Of a DNA stretch of 64,000 nucleotides, positions 13,720-25,644 are shown piece after piece. A model generated the notes under the pieces. That model was not told where the DNA came from and did no database searches. It was given only the letters and a program-made list of their open reading frames with translations. Each line of letters begins with the position of its first letter. The first letter of the stretch is position 1. Source of the stretch: Istiophorus platypterus (Eukaryota > Chordata > Actinopteri > Istiophoriformes > Istiophoridae). The position numbers and the translations under genes are program-made. The stretch lies in assembly GCA_016859345.1 (NCBI GenBank), contig CM029122.1, positions 24,064,575-24,128,574 of the forward strand, written 5' to 3'.

Positions 13720-14725
13720 TTTTATTGGTGAGCCCAGCAACACAAAAAGGCCAGGAAGACAATGGAAGATGATCACAAAATTCTTTCTTTGGTAGAGAAA
13801 AAACACTTCACAACATCTAGTCGGGTCAAGAATACTATTGAGGACGCAGGTGTATCAGTGTCAAAGTCTACAATCAAGAGACGCCTTCGTGATTGTAAAC
13901 ACAGAGGGTTTAGCACAAGGTGCAAACATCTTATAACACTCAAGAACAGAAATGTCTGATTAGAAAGAAAACATCTAAAAAAGCCTGAACAGCTCTGGAA
14001 CAAGATTCTCTGGACAGATGAAACCAAGATTAACTTGTACCAGAATGATGGGAAGAGAAGAGTATGGAGAAGGAAAGGAAACGACTCATAATCCGATGCC
14101 ACCACATCATCTGTCAGACATGGTGGAGCAGTGTTATAGTTATTGACATGTATGGCTGCCAATGGATGTTAGTCACTGGTGTTTATTGATGATGTAACTG
14201 TTAATAGAAGCAACAGGATGAATTCTGAAGTGTACAGGACTCAACTATCTGCTCAGATTCAGCCAAATGCTGCAAAACTGATGGGACAGTGCTTCACAGT
14301 ACAGATGGATAATGACCCGAAGCATAATTTGAAAGCAACTCAAGAGCTTCTCAAGGGCAAAGAAATGGAATATTCTTCAGTGGCCAAGTTAGTCACCTCA
14401 CCTCAACCCAAATGAACATGCTTTTCACTTACTGCAGACAAAACTGAGTCCAGAAAGACCCACAAACAAACTGAACTGAAAATGGCTGCAGTAAAAGCCT
14501 GGTAAAGCACATTGAGGGAGGAAACTCAGCATTTGGAGATGTTCATGGGTTCCAGACCTCAGACAGTTATAGATTGCAAAGGATTTTCATCCGAATATTA
14601 TAAATAATCCTTGTGTTATCCTTATTATCCTCATTTATAATTCTGTTGGTTTGGCCAATGAGCATCTGAAAATGAGGGACTCTGTATAAAAATGACTTTA
14701 ATTTCCACAACATTAGAACCTGTTG
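13720..14725 (+). pseudogene. Tc1-like transposase fossil A
   Basis: A decayed Tc1/mariner-superfamily transposase of fish type, a nuclear DDE enzyme that would cut and paste its own element. The readable part starts within the N-terminal helix-turn-helix region (frame 13762-13959), with the KSTIKRRL and STRCK motifs. Translating 13985-14085 gives a catalytic-domain start with LWTDETKINLYQNDG. A third segment at 14179-14415 reads FIDDV, SEVYR and QMDNDPKH, then loses frame just before the expected WPSQSPDLNP-type block, which is visible in another frame at about 14385-14425 as SPHLNPNEHAF. Stops and frameshifts break it into at least three pieces. The usual first N-terminal helix and the left inverted repeat are missing. 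The 3' flank to about 14720 still matches the noncoding end of this family (CTGAAAATGAGGGACTCTGT). Confidence 0.9.
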
Positions 14726-14769
14726 CCAGTTTTACTGTTTACTGTTTTTACTGCTGATCGGTGTGTGTG

Positions 14770-17700
14770 TTTGTAATTGGGTAGGATTAGTAATGTTTCA
14801 AAGATCGTGCCGGCTCAAACATCAATTCACAATTTGAACAGTACAAAAGTTACAACTCTAAAGGGACCAAATATACTGACATTATTGGTCACATGCTAAT
14901 ACTAACATGAGTGATGTGATGCACATATAGCATACAAGGGTGAGAAATCAGTAATATCCAATCAGCTTGCTGCATGAGTTGGCCTACCTTTGCTCCAATG
15001 GTCATTTAATTATGCAAAAATCCTGTTTTTTTATTTTTTTTCAGTAGTCAAACAAAAACATAACTTTCCGTCAAGTTCATATCAACTCCAGTAACTCTAC
15101 TCTAATAAATTCCCTGTTACAGTCATTTCTTGTTTTCGAGCTTTTACTGTAGAGTAAATTCTCTACATTGGAAAAAGCACAGGAGCCTTTTAACAGGACA
15201 GCAGGCCCCATTCTGTCATCAGCCTCTCATGAATTAAATTCCCCAGCCACTGACAGCAAAGAAGATGAAGGGGAATCAGGTTAGGGAGCAAGAAGATTAA
15301 ATGAAGAGAGTGCTGGTTTCAAAAGGTTCTCAGTGGTTTGTAGTCTAACTGCTGTTGTAGTGCACTGGAGACTAAAATGTTGTTTGGCAAAGGAGGGCAA
15401 TTTTTTGACATCTAGCATCACTTGGGATTTACCTTAAGATTTAAATTTAGTATATATTGTATTGTATAATACAATAATTGTTTAATTCAATTTTCCTGTG
15501 CTGGTAATTACAGTATGTCTACTTGGATGCCTATTGTTATTGTGTTAGCAGATGAGTTGTTTCTCTGGAAGAGACTATACTTCTGACCAGTCGGGCAGTA
15601 TGAGGCATTCAAATTTGTTTTTTGTATCCTGGGGGAGACAGACTAAGGCTGCAATGGCACGCTAAACTGGTATTTCTCAGTTTCTCTGGAAAACATTAAC
15701 TGGGGGATTGGCTTAAGTACTGTGTCTGTGTGACTTAGTGTGGCGTTGACATTCTATATATGTACATTTTTTAATACACATGGCTACTGATCCAGATGCT
15801 AAGAATTGCTTTCCTCACCCTCCACTGCCAAAAAGATGTTAGCTCCGCTTTTGGATCATTTCCACTCTTCACCAGTCTACCTAATCCTGCCTTACCTAAA
15901 TCTGTGATAACATTTTTTAGTAATATGTAAGTAATCAGTTGCCTATTTACTACTCAAGCTAACTAGCAGTCATTTGGATATGTATTTATGGCCACTCAAT
16001 GAATGTAAGTCTAAGTTTTGGTCTTTGCAAACTCCTGAGGGTAATATGCTCCACTATATTCATCACCTAGTCTTAAAATGTGCCTGTTGTTTGGTGCTTG
16101 CTTGGTAGAATTCAGTGGGTTTTCAGAGCTTTGTACTGAAAACAGTAGTGTGGTGCTGCTGAGATGGCCCCTAAGAGTAGTGAGAATGATCCAAAACGTT
16201 GATGTTTCAGCCAGCCTGCTAAACAATGACCTGAAAGAAGTTATAAAGTTCCACAGACCTCAGTGAAACTGGAGAAAATCAGGTGATAGTCCTTTGTGAT
16301 TTCAAAATTATAAGTGACCCCATTCAAATTGAAAAGATCATGTGATGTGTTGTTTACATAAAATTATTAATTATAGCTGCTTTAAGGTTTGAGAGCAGGC
16401 CATGTTTGAAAAAGATTTTACAGTCTTTAATGTAATATTGATCAGTTTAGCTTATTTTTAAATATGTCCTTGTAAAATTAAAAATATTAGCCCCACAATG
16501 GGAAAAAAGAAAATCCAAACCACAACGAGCAACAATTGAGTTCTAAAGTAATAACATAAATTTATTGACAATTTTATTATTCTTCCCTAAAGAATTTGCA
16601 AAGAAATAGCTCAAAAAAGTCACAGAAAAACCTTTTTGTTTTGAGATGAAATAATATGCCTACATATGACTGACAAATGCAACTAAGATATAATTCAGAT
16701 TATAGTGACTTGCAGTTCAGCATGGTTTCTGAACTAATTACCGTAGAACCAAGAGATGCATTTATTTAGCCATCATACAAACTATACTCAGGCCTAAGAA
16801 GCTCCTTCTCCTATTTCAAGAAAAAATGGAAGTATCCCTAAAAGCTGCAATTGCATCTAATAACAAATATGTGCCATGGTGCATTTCAGCCACTGCAACT
16901 ATGCTAAGAAATGCATTACTGGAAGCTGTTGGAGAAAATTCAAAGCACTTCTTCCTGCCTTTCAATAGTTTATGAGAAAATGTATTTATTGAAACATTCT
17001 GGATCTGGATGGGTATTTTATTTTACCCTCAAATAGATTTTATTTATGTTTCTCAGACCAGGCTACGAATGAACAACTTAACTATGTCCATATCTGATGA
17101 GGTAGTATGCTGCACAGGTCAGATAGAGATGCTGAAAAGATTCTTCGGATCAGACCTGATTGGGTCCTGCTGCTGTGTTTGGCTAACCACTTCTAGTGTA
17201 ATTATTTTAGTACAGATACGAACAGTGACTGCCCTTTTATGGTGACTGTAATACAAGCTAAGAATTTTGAACAGATAAACTCTAATATGGGGAGAAGTAA
17301 GCATACAAGAATATACACTACATGTGTACAGTATGTAGCATGTACACAGCAGTATGTATTCCTTCTGAATAGATCTTTTCTACTCATCAATATTCAAGCA
17401 ATGCAGAAGAATAATTCTCTTTGGCATTCTGTTAAATAGAAGATCAATACCCCCTCATGTCTATAGAGTATATACAGTATGACGCTACAGTAGCTAGTTA
17501 CCCTGGCTCTGTCCAAAAGACAACAAAATCCACCTACCAGCAAATCTAAAGCTCAGTAACTAAATAACATTTTATATGATAATTGTTTAATTCATACAAA
17601 AACTGAAGTATAAAAACCATGACGGTGTGGTTTATACAGCAGTTATGTGCCAGACTATTCTGGTGATTTCCATGAGTCTCGGCATCAATGTGTAGTTGCT

Positions 17701-19790
17701 AGATAACCAGTGGAGATTCCACGAACTAAGTTAAATACTGGTCTTTAAAGGTGCTGATAGGTTTTTTTTAACCTTCAGACAAACCTAGGCTAGCTGTTTC
17801 ATGTTTCCAGTCTCTTTGCTAACTTAGTAACTGGCTGCTGGATAACCATACAGACATGAAAGTGATATCAACATTGGCATCTAATTCTCAACAAGAACGT
17901 GAATAAGCATACTTCCCAAGATAATAAAATATCCTTATAATAATTAAGAACTTAACAGCTAAAACATCTACAGTCTGATACCACAGTGAAATTGTACAAT
18001 AGCAGGAAAATTCAAGAATAAAACTATCTATGCTTCTTCCTCTACATCCAGTTAACAATATAATGACAACTGCTTGGTCATCCCTTTTCTGTTTATCTGA
18101 GGACCAGCCAGTGCCAAGACTGGATGACACAAAATTCACCAGATGGCACCTGTAGTCTGGCTGTTAAGAGTCCTGGAGACAGCTGTTGCACCATCTCATC
18201 ACATAAATACAAACCTCACTAATGCACACACTAAGGCACCCTTTCTATGCCACTATTGTCCATATGTATGCCATCTCTCCATCCCTACAAGGAAATGAAC
18301 TGGTCCAGGAACTACGTATTGCACTGAAATTTCAGGATAGTGGCTAATAAAGCTCTTTTCTTTGGCACGGGTTTCTGATCCTATCATCAGCCAAGCTTCA
18401 AACTTGAGGAAAACCTCTCTTTGATGAATGATTCAATATGGCTCCCCCCTACACTGGCTGGTCATTTTTGATATGCAGTATTTTAATGCTTTGCTCACTG
18501 TTTGCTGTTTATTCCTGCTGACCACTGCAGACTTTCTCAGACCATTCACCAATCAAATGTTAGACTGTTTTATATACAATGGGCTACATCATATGCATGC
18601 TTTTATGTAACAGACCTAACCTTCAAGCAAAATCGATGTAGACTATCTGAGAATTCAAAATGTGGTTTGCACAAGGCCAACATTTTTGCATTCAATGCCT
18701 CTCACCAAAAGGCACTTTTGTATATTCTTGCAATATTTAAATGTGGTAAACACTTTTTTCTTCATAAAAAATTTACAAAGATGATTGTAATTTAGCCAGT
18801 TTTATTTACACCAGTGTTACTAGCCAGCAGTCTTTATCTGTCCTGCCTTTTATTGATGCAATGCTAAGTTTCTTGGCTCTTTACCATCACCCATAGATGA
18901 AGGAATAATATGAAGCCAGTGACACTGTGCATTGATTTGCTCGTGTCATTGTGCGTGAGATACAAAAAAAATGAATCCCTTCCTAAAAACATTGCTCTGT
19001 CTTGTAAGGATAAGCTGCATTTTTTTACATTTTTTACATTTATTCCACTTAAGGATGTAAATGTTTTAAAATTGGCCCATTTTTTTCTTGAACTAATTTC
19101 AGCTGTGGATTAATACACATGCAGAGCTCTAGTGAGAGTTTTGATCAGCAGGACAGTGTATGTAGGATTGAGTAAAAATTAACAACAATGTTGTGTTCAT
19201 TATAATAAGCAGTTCATCCAGTGTAACACTTTGGCTCACTAATATGTTTTTGATCGTTTTTGTACAACAGTGGAGCATAAGATGAAATAAGATGTAACAG
19301 GCTTTATATACTGAGGTAATACTTGCTAGTAGGGTACATTCATTGTTTGCTTTGCCCTTTTCATGGTATTTGATGACAATGAAAACACACAGTACACATA
19401 TAATTATCAGCATTATTAATATTCTTTGGACACTGTATTAAATCACAAATCTTCCCATCACTCGTAGAATATGTGGGGGTAGCTTGCTATAGCCCCTAGT
19501 GTATGTCAAGAAGGAAAATTTTCAGAAAAAGGAGTGCATCTGAGAGAAAAATCCTGTTGTGTAATTATGCACATTTATGTATCACAAGAGCCTCAGAGCA
19601 TTTTTATGTATTCAAATTCATTGTGCTTTATTATGCCAAGAAGTCCCCATTGTTTTACTTTTAAGGCTCTGAATGTCAGCGTTGTACTTTCTGATGATAG
19701 TGATATGTGAAGGTGAGAGGCACATCTGAGCATAAGGGAATGAAGATTCAGTAGGTACTCATTCTGAGAGACAGCCTTAGATACAGCAAA
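14770..19790. other. Unassigned noncoding DNA
   Basis: About 5 kb without a supportable gene. Frames reach 97 codons (18502-18795) but are AT-rich, overlap other frames and have no domain signature. No clear transposon ends were found. Confidence 0.5.
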
Positions 19791-19795
19791 TTCAC

Positions 19796-20515
19796 AAAGA
19801 ATACAGACCTCTTCACTTTTGTCACATTGTTTTATGATGCAGCCTTATGCTAAAATCATTTAAATCCATTTCCCCCATCACTCTACACTTATTACCCTGT
19901 AATGACAGTGCAAAAGAAGAATTTCAGAATTTTTTCTAAATTTATTTAAAAACAAATAATTAATTAATTAATTAATTAATGATGTATTTAAAATATCACC
20001 TTGACATGAGTTTCAGACCCTTTACTGTGAAACTTGAAATTTAGCTCAGGTGCCTCCAATTTCTCTTGATCATCTTTGAGATGTTTCTTCATGTTGATTG
20101 GGGTTGATCTGTGGTAAATTCAATTGTGTGGGCATGGTATGGAAAGGCATAGACTTATGTATTTAATGAGGGAACTGCCTACAGACCTCAGAAACAGGAT
20201 TATGTTGAGGCACAGATCTAAGGAAGGCTGAAAACAAATTCCCATGAGAACAATTGCCTCCATAATTCTTCAATGGGAGAAGTTTGGAACCATCAGGACT
20301 CTAGAGCTGGCCACTCTGCTAAACAATTGGGACGAAGGGCCTTAGTCACCAAGAACCCAATGGTCACTCTGGTTGAGCTTCCAGAACTTCCAGAAGGACA
20401 ACCATCGGTGCAGCCCTCCACCGATATTGGCTTTATGGCACAGTGGACAGGCCGAAGCTTCTCCATATTAAAAGACAAATGAAGGCCCACTGGATTGATT
20501 GTCTTCATCTTTTCT
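19796..20515 (+). mobile_element. Tc1-like element B, 5' half only
   Basis: The left part of a Tc1/mariner element of the type abundant in salmonids and other teleosts. The left end begins with ACAGACCTCTTCACTTTTGT and TGATGCAGCCTTATGCTAAA. An inner repeat of the end motif follows at about 20005 (TTCAGACCCTTTACTGTGA), which is the IR/DR arrangement. Then come the conserved untranslated words TGGTAAATTCAATTG and GGCATGGTATGGAAAGGCA. Coding remnants start near 20170 with a translation close to LPTDLRNRIMLRHRS, the helix-turn-helix region, followed by the TTTGGAACCATCAGGACTCT and CCAGAAGGACAACCATC blocks. Similarity ends near 20515, before the catalytic domain. Frameshifts are frequent, and an ATTA repeat has expanded inside the left end at 19958-19980. 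Confidence 0.88.
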
Positions 20516-20519
20516 TTGG

Positions 20520-21250
20520 GATACAATCCAAGGGGTCATTTGAATATCCAAGCAGTGATGCCTGCACTTCAAACACAAGAGGGGAGCATAACTATTTTCA
20601 TTCACCACACTACATCCACATCTTGACTCCAAACATCCTCATTGATACTGATGGACTGAGTCACTTGCGGTGTCCTTTATTTTGTAAAAGCAGGGGAAAA
20701 CATTTGGGAAAACCCTCGATCATGCTGTGTCACAGCATCGGATATTGATTTTTCAGCGGTGACTGGTAAGAGGGATGATGAGCCCAGGAGGAGGGGTTTC
20801 TGTGTGGCCTTGTTATCCTGGGCTGCTGCCAGTAAATCCTCCATGCTGACAGTGTGAACTTACAACAGGAGAAACACCTGTGTCAGACCCCAGGTAAGCC
20901 TGGACACAAAACCAAACTCAAGGTGTGACCCCAAAGCACAAAGGGTGATTCCATGACTACATGAGAGATTTCCTATTATTTTTCATTGTGCAGTGTGACA
21001 TTTTCTTGTGCTCTTATGCTCTCCTGCTGTCTATAGAGCTACCCCCCTTGGCTTTAATAACTCAGAATGTGGTATCATACTGTTTCTTCTTCAACATTCC
21101 TCTTCCCAGTTTTAGAAAACTCTAACTATGCTCTACATAAGACACTCAGACATCTAGGTATCTTCAGTGTTTAACCTCGATTGGAAACACTGTTTGCCTT
21201 GTCTATCTGATATGAAGAGGGCAATTTTTCCATATGCACAATCCAATGAA
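20520..21250. other. Unassigned noncoding DNA
   Basis: The sequence is somewhat less AT-rich than average. A splice-donor-like CCCCAGGTAAGCC occurs near 20890, but no supporting coding frame lies upstream, so no exon is called. Confidence 0.4.
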
Positions 21251-21254
21251 CATC

Positions 21255-21321
21255 TATACCACTCATCAAAAACATTAAAACCAGAAGCAGGTTTTAGTGT
21301 TTTGGCTGATCAGTGAGTATA
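21255..21321. repeat. Small hairpin, MITE-like
   Basis: The left arm (21255-21282) ends ACATTAAAACC. The right arm (21290-21321) begins GGTTTTAGTGTTTTGGCTGATCAG. They pair imperfectly across a 7 bp loop. The terminal motif, roughly CTGATCAGCCAAAACA-TTAAAACC, resembles the start of a teleost repeat (ATCAGCCACAACATTAAAACC), of which another fragment sits at 31781-31825. It is probably a minimal non-autonomous foldback derivative. Confidence 0.6.
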
Positions 21322-21834
21322 TACATTTTTTTTGAGTAATCTGTATAATAATTATAAATTAACAACCATGCAGAAACTGATTTGGCACTACGGTAGTTGT
21401 CTGTACAGAGCTACTCTGCTCTACAAAGACAAAGAAAAAAATACAGAGACCCAACAATTCCCCCATAAGCAAGCACTTGGCTGTAGAATGACTATTTTTT
21501 TTTAAGGTTTTTTTGCTTTGTTTGTTTTTTTTGCTTTAATCTGTATAGGGAGAACAGAGTGAAGGAGATTGAGGAGGAAAGGTAAAGAAATGATTACAGA
21601 GTCTGCCAATTTATCACTCTAAACAATAAAATACAAAAACAAGGCATGCAATGGGAATCTGTTAACCAGTGCATTTTAATTAAATCAATTAAAGACAATT
21701 TACTTTATTGAGTGTTCCATAGTTTACTACAGCTTCACTCACAATGGTACCATAAAGAACAACAGTTACCATGGTCAAAATACATGAAACTGGAATTGTT
21801 CTCCTTTTCTACTTCATAGGTTAAAAGCATTGAC

Positions 21835-22180
21835 TAGGAGGAACCGCTTAGTGTGGTGAAGGACCATGAACATCCAGAGCCATTGGCTCCGGACCCTGTA
21901 ATGCTGAAAGTCAATAATGCAGTTAGAAGCACTCTTGTGAAAAATGCCTACTGCAAATATACATAGCGGTGTGTTGCTATCAAGCGACCTGCTACTATCT
22001 GCAACCACTGCTGAGTTATATGAGGGTCTGAGAGGAAGGAATGCAATCTGGTGGTGCTTCCACAATTGTGAAAAGCACCACTCTGAACCAATGTGCCAAA
22101 ACTTAAAAAAGGGTAAGAAAAGGGTGTGAATGATGAGTCTCGGTTAGTAATTATTTTAAAATGAGCACGGTTTCAAAGAC
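21835..22180 (+). repeat. Unnamed dispersed repeat R1, copy 1
   Basis: This segment aligns with 42110-42480 in the same orientation. Shared blocks include CCAGAGC...TTGGCTCC, GCAGTTAGAAGCACTC, AAATATACATAGC, CAACCACTGC, GAATGATGAGTCT and AAAATGAGCACGGTTTCA. Several frames are partly open, and the common translation VR.TLVKN may mean the repeat derives from a coding sequence, but stops interrupt it. I do not recognise the family. Confidence 0.75.
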
Positions 22181-22184
22181 GGTC

Positions 22185-25100
22185 TCAAAGCACAAAAGCT
22201 CTCTGTATGGCAATACTAACCTTTTTTCGTTTTACAATGCTGACTTCTGCTGGCCATCAGAAGGAAATGCATGAGCAGGGTGCTTGTATTACCCCTGTGT
22301 ACAACTTTCCCAATCAAAATAGCAACACAAATCTTCTAGCACACGGTAATGAGTGAAGCCTGACGACATGACGCATTGTTGCCTTCAGGGAGACATTCTC
22401 TGTATACATATGCAGTGCTGCATTCTAGAAAACCATTGTATTCTATATTTACTCTGCATTTATCCTGATAGTATCAATTATCCTATCATCACTAAAGGTC
22501 TGCTTATCATGTGCAAATTTGAGTATCACCTTTGCTTATTTGTACTGCTCAAAAAAATAATTCCAAACACAAAAATGACATTGCACAGTAGCCAATGTTT
22601 GAAAGGAGAAGGTTTATATTTAATAGAGTTGATTTCAGTACTGTTAGTATGAGCAGAAAAAGGAACAACTACACAGCATTCACAGACACAGTTGTTTGGA
22701 ATGAATCAATGGGAAGCTATTCTGACAGTCCCACCCTGTAATTTTTTTCTGTCTGAACTCAGGTTTAGAGCAATTGAAGACACATATTAGCACTTCTCTC
22801 TGGTCACTATATTCAATTGCCTAAACCTGGTAATTAGTAAATCCAGGATGAAACTATTATTGGCAACCAATTCACCTCTGACTGGCTTCCATATTCATTG
22901 TTGGCCCCAGGACAATTGACAACAGATAAAGCTGACATCAGAAAAAGGGAAGCAAAGACACTTTTCCTGTAAAGATACTGACAAGAAACGGTTGTGCCCC
23001 TTAATGGGACTATCCCTCTGTTCTTCTTAGTCCTTTCAGGGACAGATTGAGGCATAATCTGAACTAAGGGAGGTGTTTTTATTTTCTGTCCAATATCTGC
23101 CTGTTAGAATGGCCTATCAGGTGTCTGTGTTTCTCCAAAGACCATTTATCATGCTCCTTCTCTACTACTTCCCCTCCCCTCGCCTTTTTGGTTTACATTC
23201 AGCTATCCTGAGAAAATATAAATAAATAAGTCAAAGCCTTGGCAACAATAAATCACAAAGTTGCAAGTGGGAGGAGTGACGAAATGCTTCTCTTTGAATT
23301 TTAGTTAAGGTTACAAAGTGTGATGTTTATTCACATTGGTCTGACTGAGTGTAAATGAGTAGGTGAGAAGTTAAGATGTAGAAGTAAGGTTAATATTTAT
23401 TGTGTTTTGAGATTGAATCACACAAACCTCCACAAAAACCAGAGTGTAAACAACTCTAAATAATTCTACTGAAATACTTAAAATGCCTTGAAATTAATTG
23501 CTTTCTCTCCCCTTTCTTTTCACCATCATATGTAGACACTTCTTAAATAAATTTTCATTGTTTTTTAATTAATTCAGTTAGAACATCCAATACTCTGTAG
23601 CTTCACTGACATTGTTACTTATCTTTTAGTACCAAACTTTCTTATTTTAACTTATTTGACTTACACTTATTTTTCCCCAGATTCCCACCAATATTTTAGC
23701 TCTCTCCACTGCCAAAGTAAAAAAATGAATTAGCATTATCTTTCCCTAAAATTCTGTGTAGGACACACAGTTTCCAGAGACTTAAAAATGTTCATGTGAA
23801 AATGTTTCATCTGTTCCAGATGCAGGGAACAGAATTAAGACACAGGTAACAATGCTCTTTTGAAACATTCATCTGTCAATTCTCTATACAGCTCAGAGTT
23901 CTGGGGGCCTAGAACCAAGAAACCCAACCTTAAGTGTATTACTGCATGGAAGTTCAGTGGGTAGCTGGACTGCAGAGGATAGGGAATATAAATGTTGTTC
24001 TTTTTACTTGTGTAAATGCACAACATTTATTGAACAGTTCCACACCAGAGCCGATGAGTTCCTGTAACAACACCATATATATAAAGATAGTACAGGGTAC
24101 TTCAGTATAGTTATCTTGGAAGATTGAAATAATGATAAAAACAAATAAGTAACATAGGCTGTGATACTAGTGATGGACAATATTATTACTTGCTTGCTTT
24201 ATGGTATAAACAGAACATGTACTTCCATGATTACAGCCACCCAGTGCAGTATACACATAACCACATGCATGTGCATGCCCATGCCCATTTTTGACTATAC
24301 TGTATATTTATCCCTACTTGGTGAATGCCCATGTCTTTCAAATTCCATGCACCCATTTTGTTACACAGGATTTCTTTTTTGATTTTTAGTTTAATCAGAT
24401 TCAACAAAACTCCTCCAGAGCCACAAAAGATATACAACATACATGTGTTGTAATGTTGTATGTTGGCAACCAGTAGTAGGACTCATAGCGCTCGTCATGA
24501 CAACTGAAACTGACGTGTCAAATCAATGCAATGCACTATTTCGTTTCCATTATGACAATTTAGCTACTTGACAGCTCTCAAGACACCCCTGAACTAAACT
24601 CAATAGGTTAACTACACAAGTCCCCAGTGGCGCTTTCATTTTCTGTTAAGCAGAATCATGATTGTGTCTTAATGAAGTGAGATCAAAATGTTGAAAAATG
24701 TATCTTCACATCATGACAAAGTGGGATTCATTTTATCTTTCATCTACAAGCAACCATGACAGCAGCAACCTCCTGAATGTGTCATAAACTATCCATGAAT
24801 AATCACTATTCTCTGCCCTCCCTCAGATGGTTTAATTATGGGTTGAGGGAGACAAGGCACAGCTTGCCACCACTGCTGCACCCAGCTCAGCAGCAAACCA
24901 TTTAAACATTACAGTATCTCTTCTAAACCAAAATAGTCCCACTGTGTCTTTCCCAGCATTAAATGTGCAGCAACTTTGTAGTAGAGGAGAGGGTCACTAG
25001 TAGAAGTCAGCAATACACAAGATGAACATGAAAAATGGTGTGAAGATTGCTCTCCAAAAGGAATCATCATCTTCACAAGCAGGACGGGTGCATACACACA

Positions 25101-25255
25101 GACCCCAGGCAGTTTTCATATTCTTAGATCTCAAAAGACTAAATGTAAGACTACCATATCAGAATCATGAACTATTAACTAAGAGGACAAGAAATTGTGA
25201 TAACATGTCAAATGTGTCATGCATTCTGGGATGTTTGTGTGTACATATACATATA
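22185..25255. other. Unassigned noncoding DNA
   Basis: No gene recognised. Frames up to 99 codons (22353-22652) have no domain pattern. Small AT- and CATG-rich patches occur near 24240-24280. Confidence 0.5.
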
Positions 25256-25260
25256 CACAC

Positions 25261-25346
25261 AAAACAAATATAAATCGCAAGCATCATTTGCATACATCTT
25301 TTACACTCAGTGAGCACTTTATTAGGAACACCATACTAATACTAGG

Positions 25347-25402
<56 letters not shown>

Positions 25403-25638
25403 ATGAAAGTGCTATAGAGAGAGAGAGAGAGCATGTAAGTGCTATAGCACATACTAAATAATTTGTGTGATGCTGTCTTGTCAATATGGAGTAGAATTTT
25501 CAAATTCATCTTGTGGAATCCAGACCTGTTTTGAGAGTAAAGGGAGGCCATACCTAGTATTAGTATGGTGTTCCTAATAAAGTGCTCACTGAGTGTAAAA
25601 GATGTATGCAAATGATGCTTGCGATTTATATTTGTTTT
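25261..25638. mobile_element. Foldback element: 91 bp inverted repeat around a GA microsatellite
   Basis: The left arm 25261-25351 and right arm 25548-25638 are reverse complements with one mismatch in 91 positions. The loop of 196 bp holds (GA)n at 25350-25401 and a second GA run near 25416-25430. The word GCATG(A/T)AAGTGCTATA occurs twice between and after them. Each arm contains CTTTATTAGGAACACC, a string I associate with a teleost miniature transposon end. As expected, the frames on the two strands encode the same peptide stretch (RKHHLHTSFTLSEHF). It could be a recently inserted foldback MITE, an inverted duplication, or in principle a sequencing or assembly artefact. Confidence 0.85.
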
Positions 25639-25644
25639 TAGGAG

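Noticed and set aside
20885..20900. CCCCAGGTAAGCC as a splice donor
   Set aside because: No coding frame or acceptor is associated with it; such matches are expected by chance in 64 kb.
22543..22760. TACTGCTCAAAAAAATAA as the end of a fish Tc1-like element
   Set aside because: No convincing opposite end or internal sequence follows.
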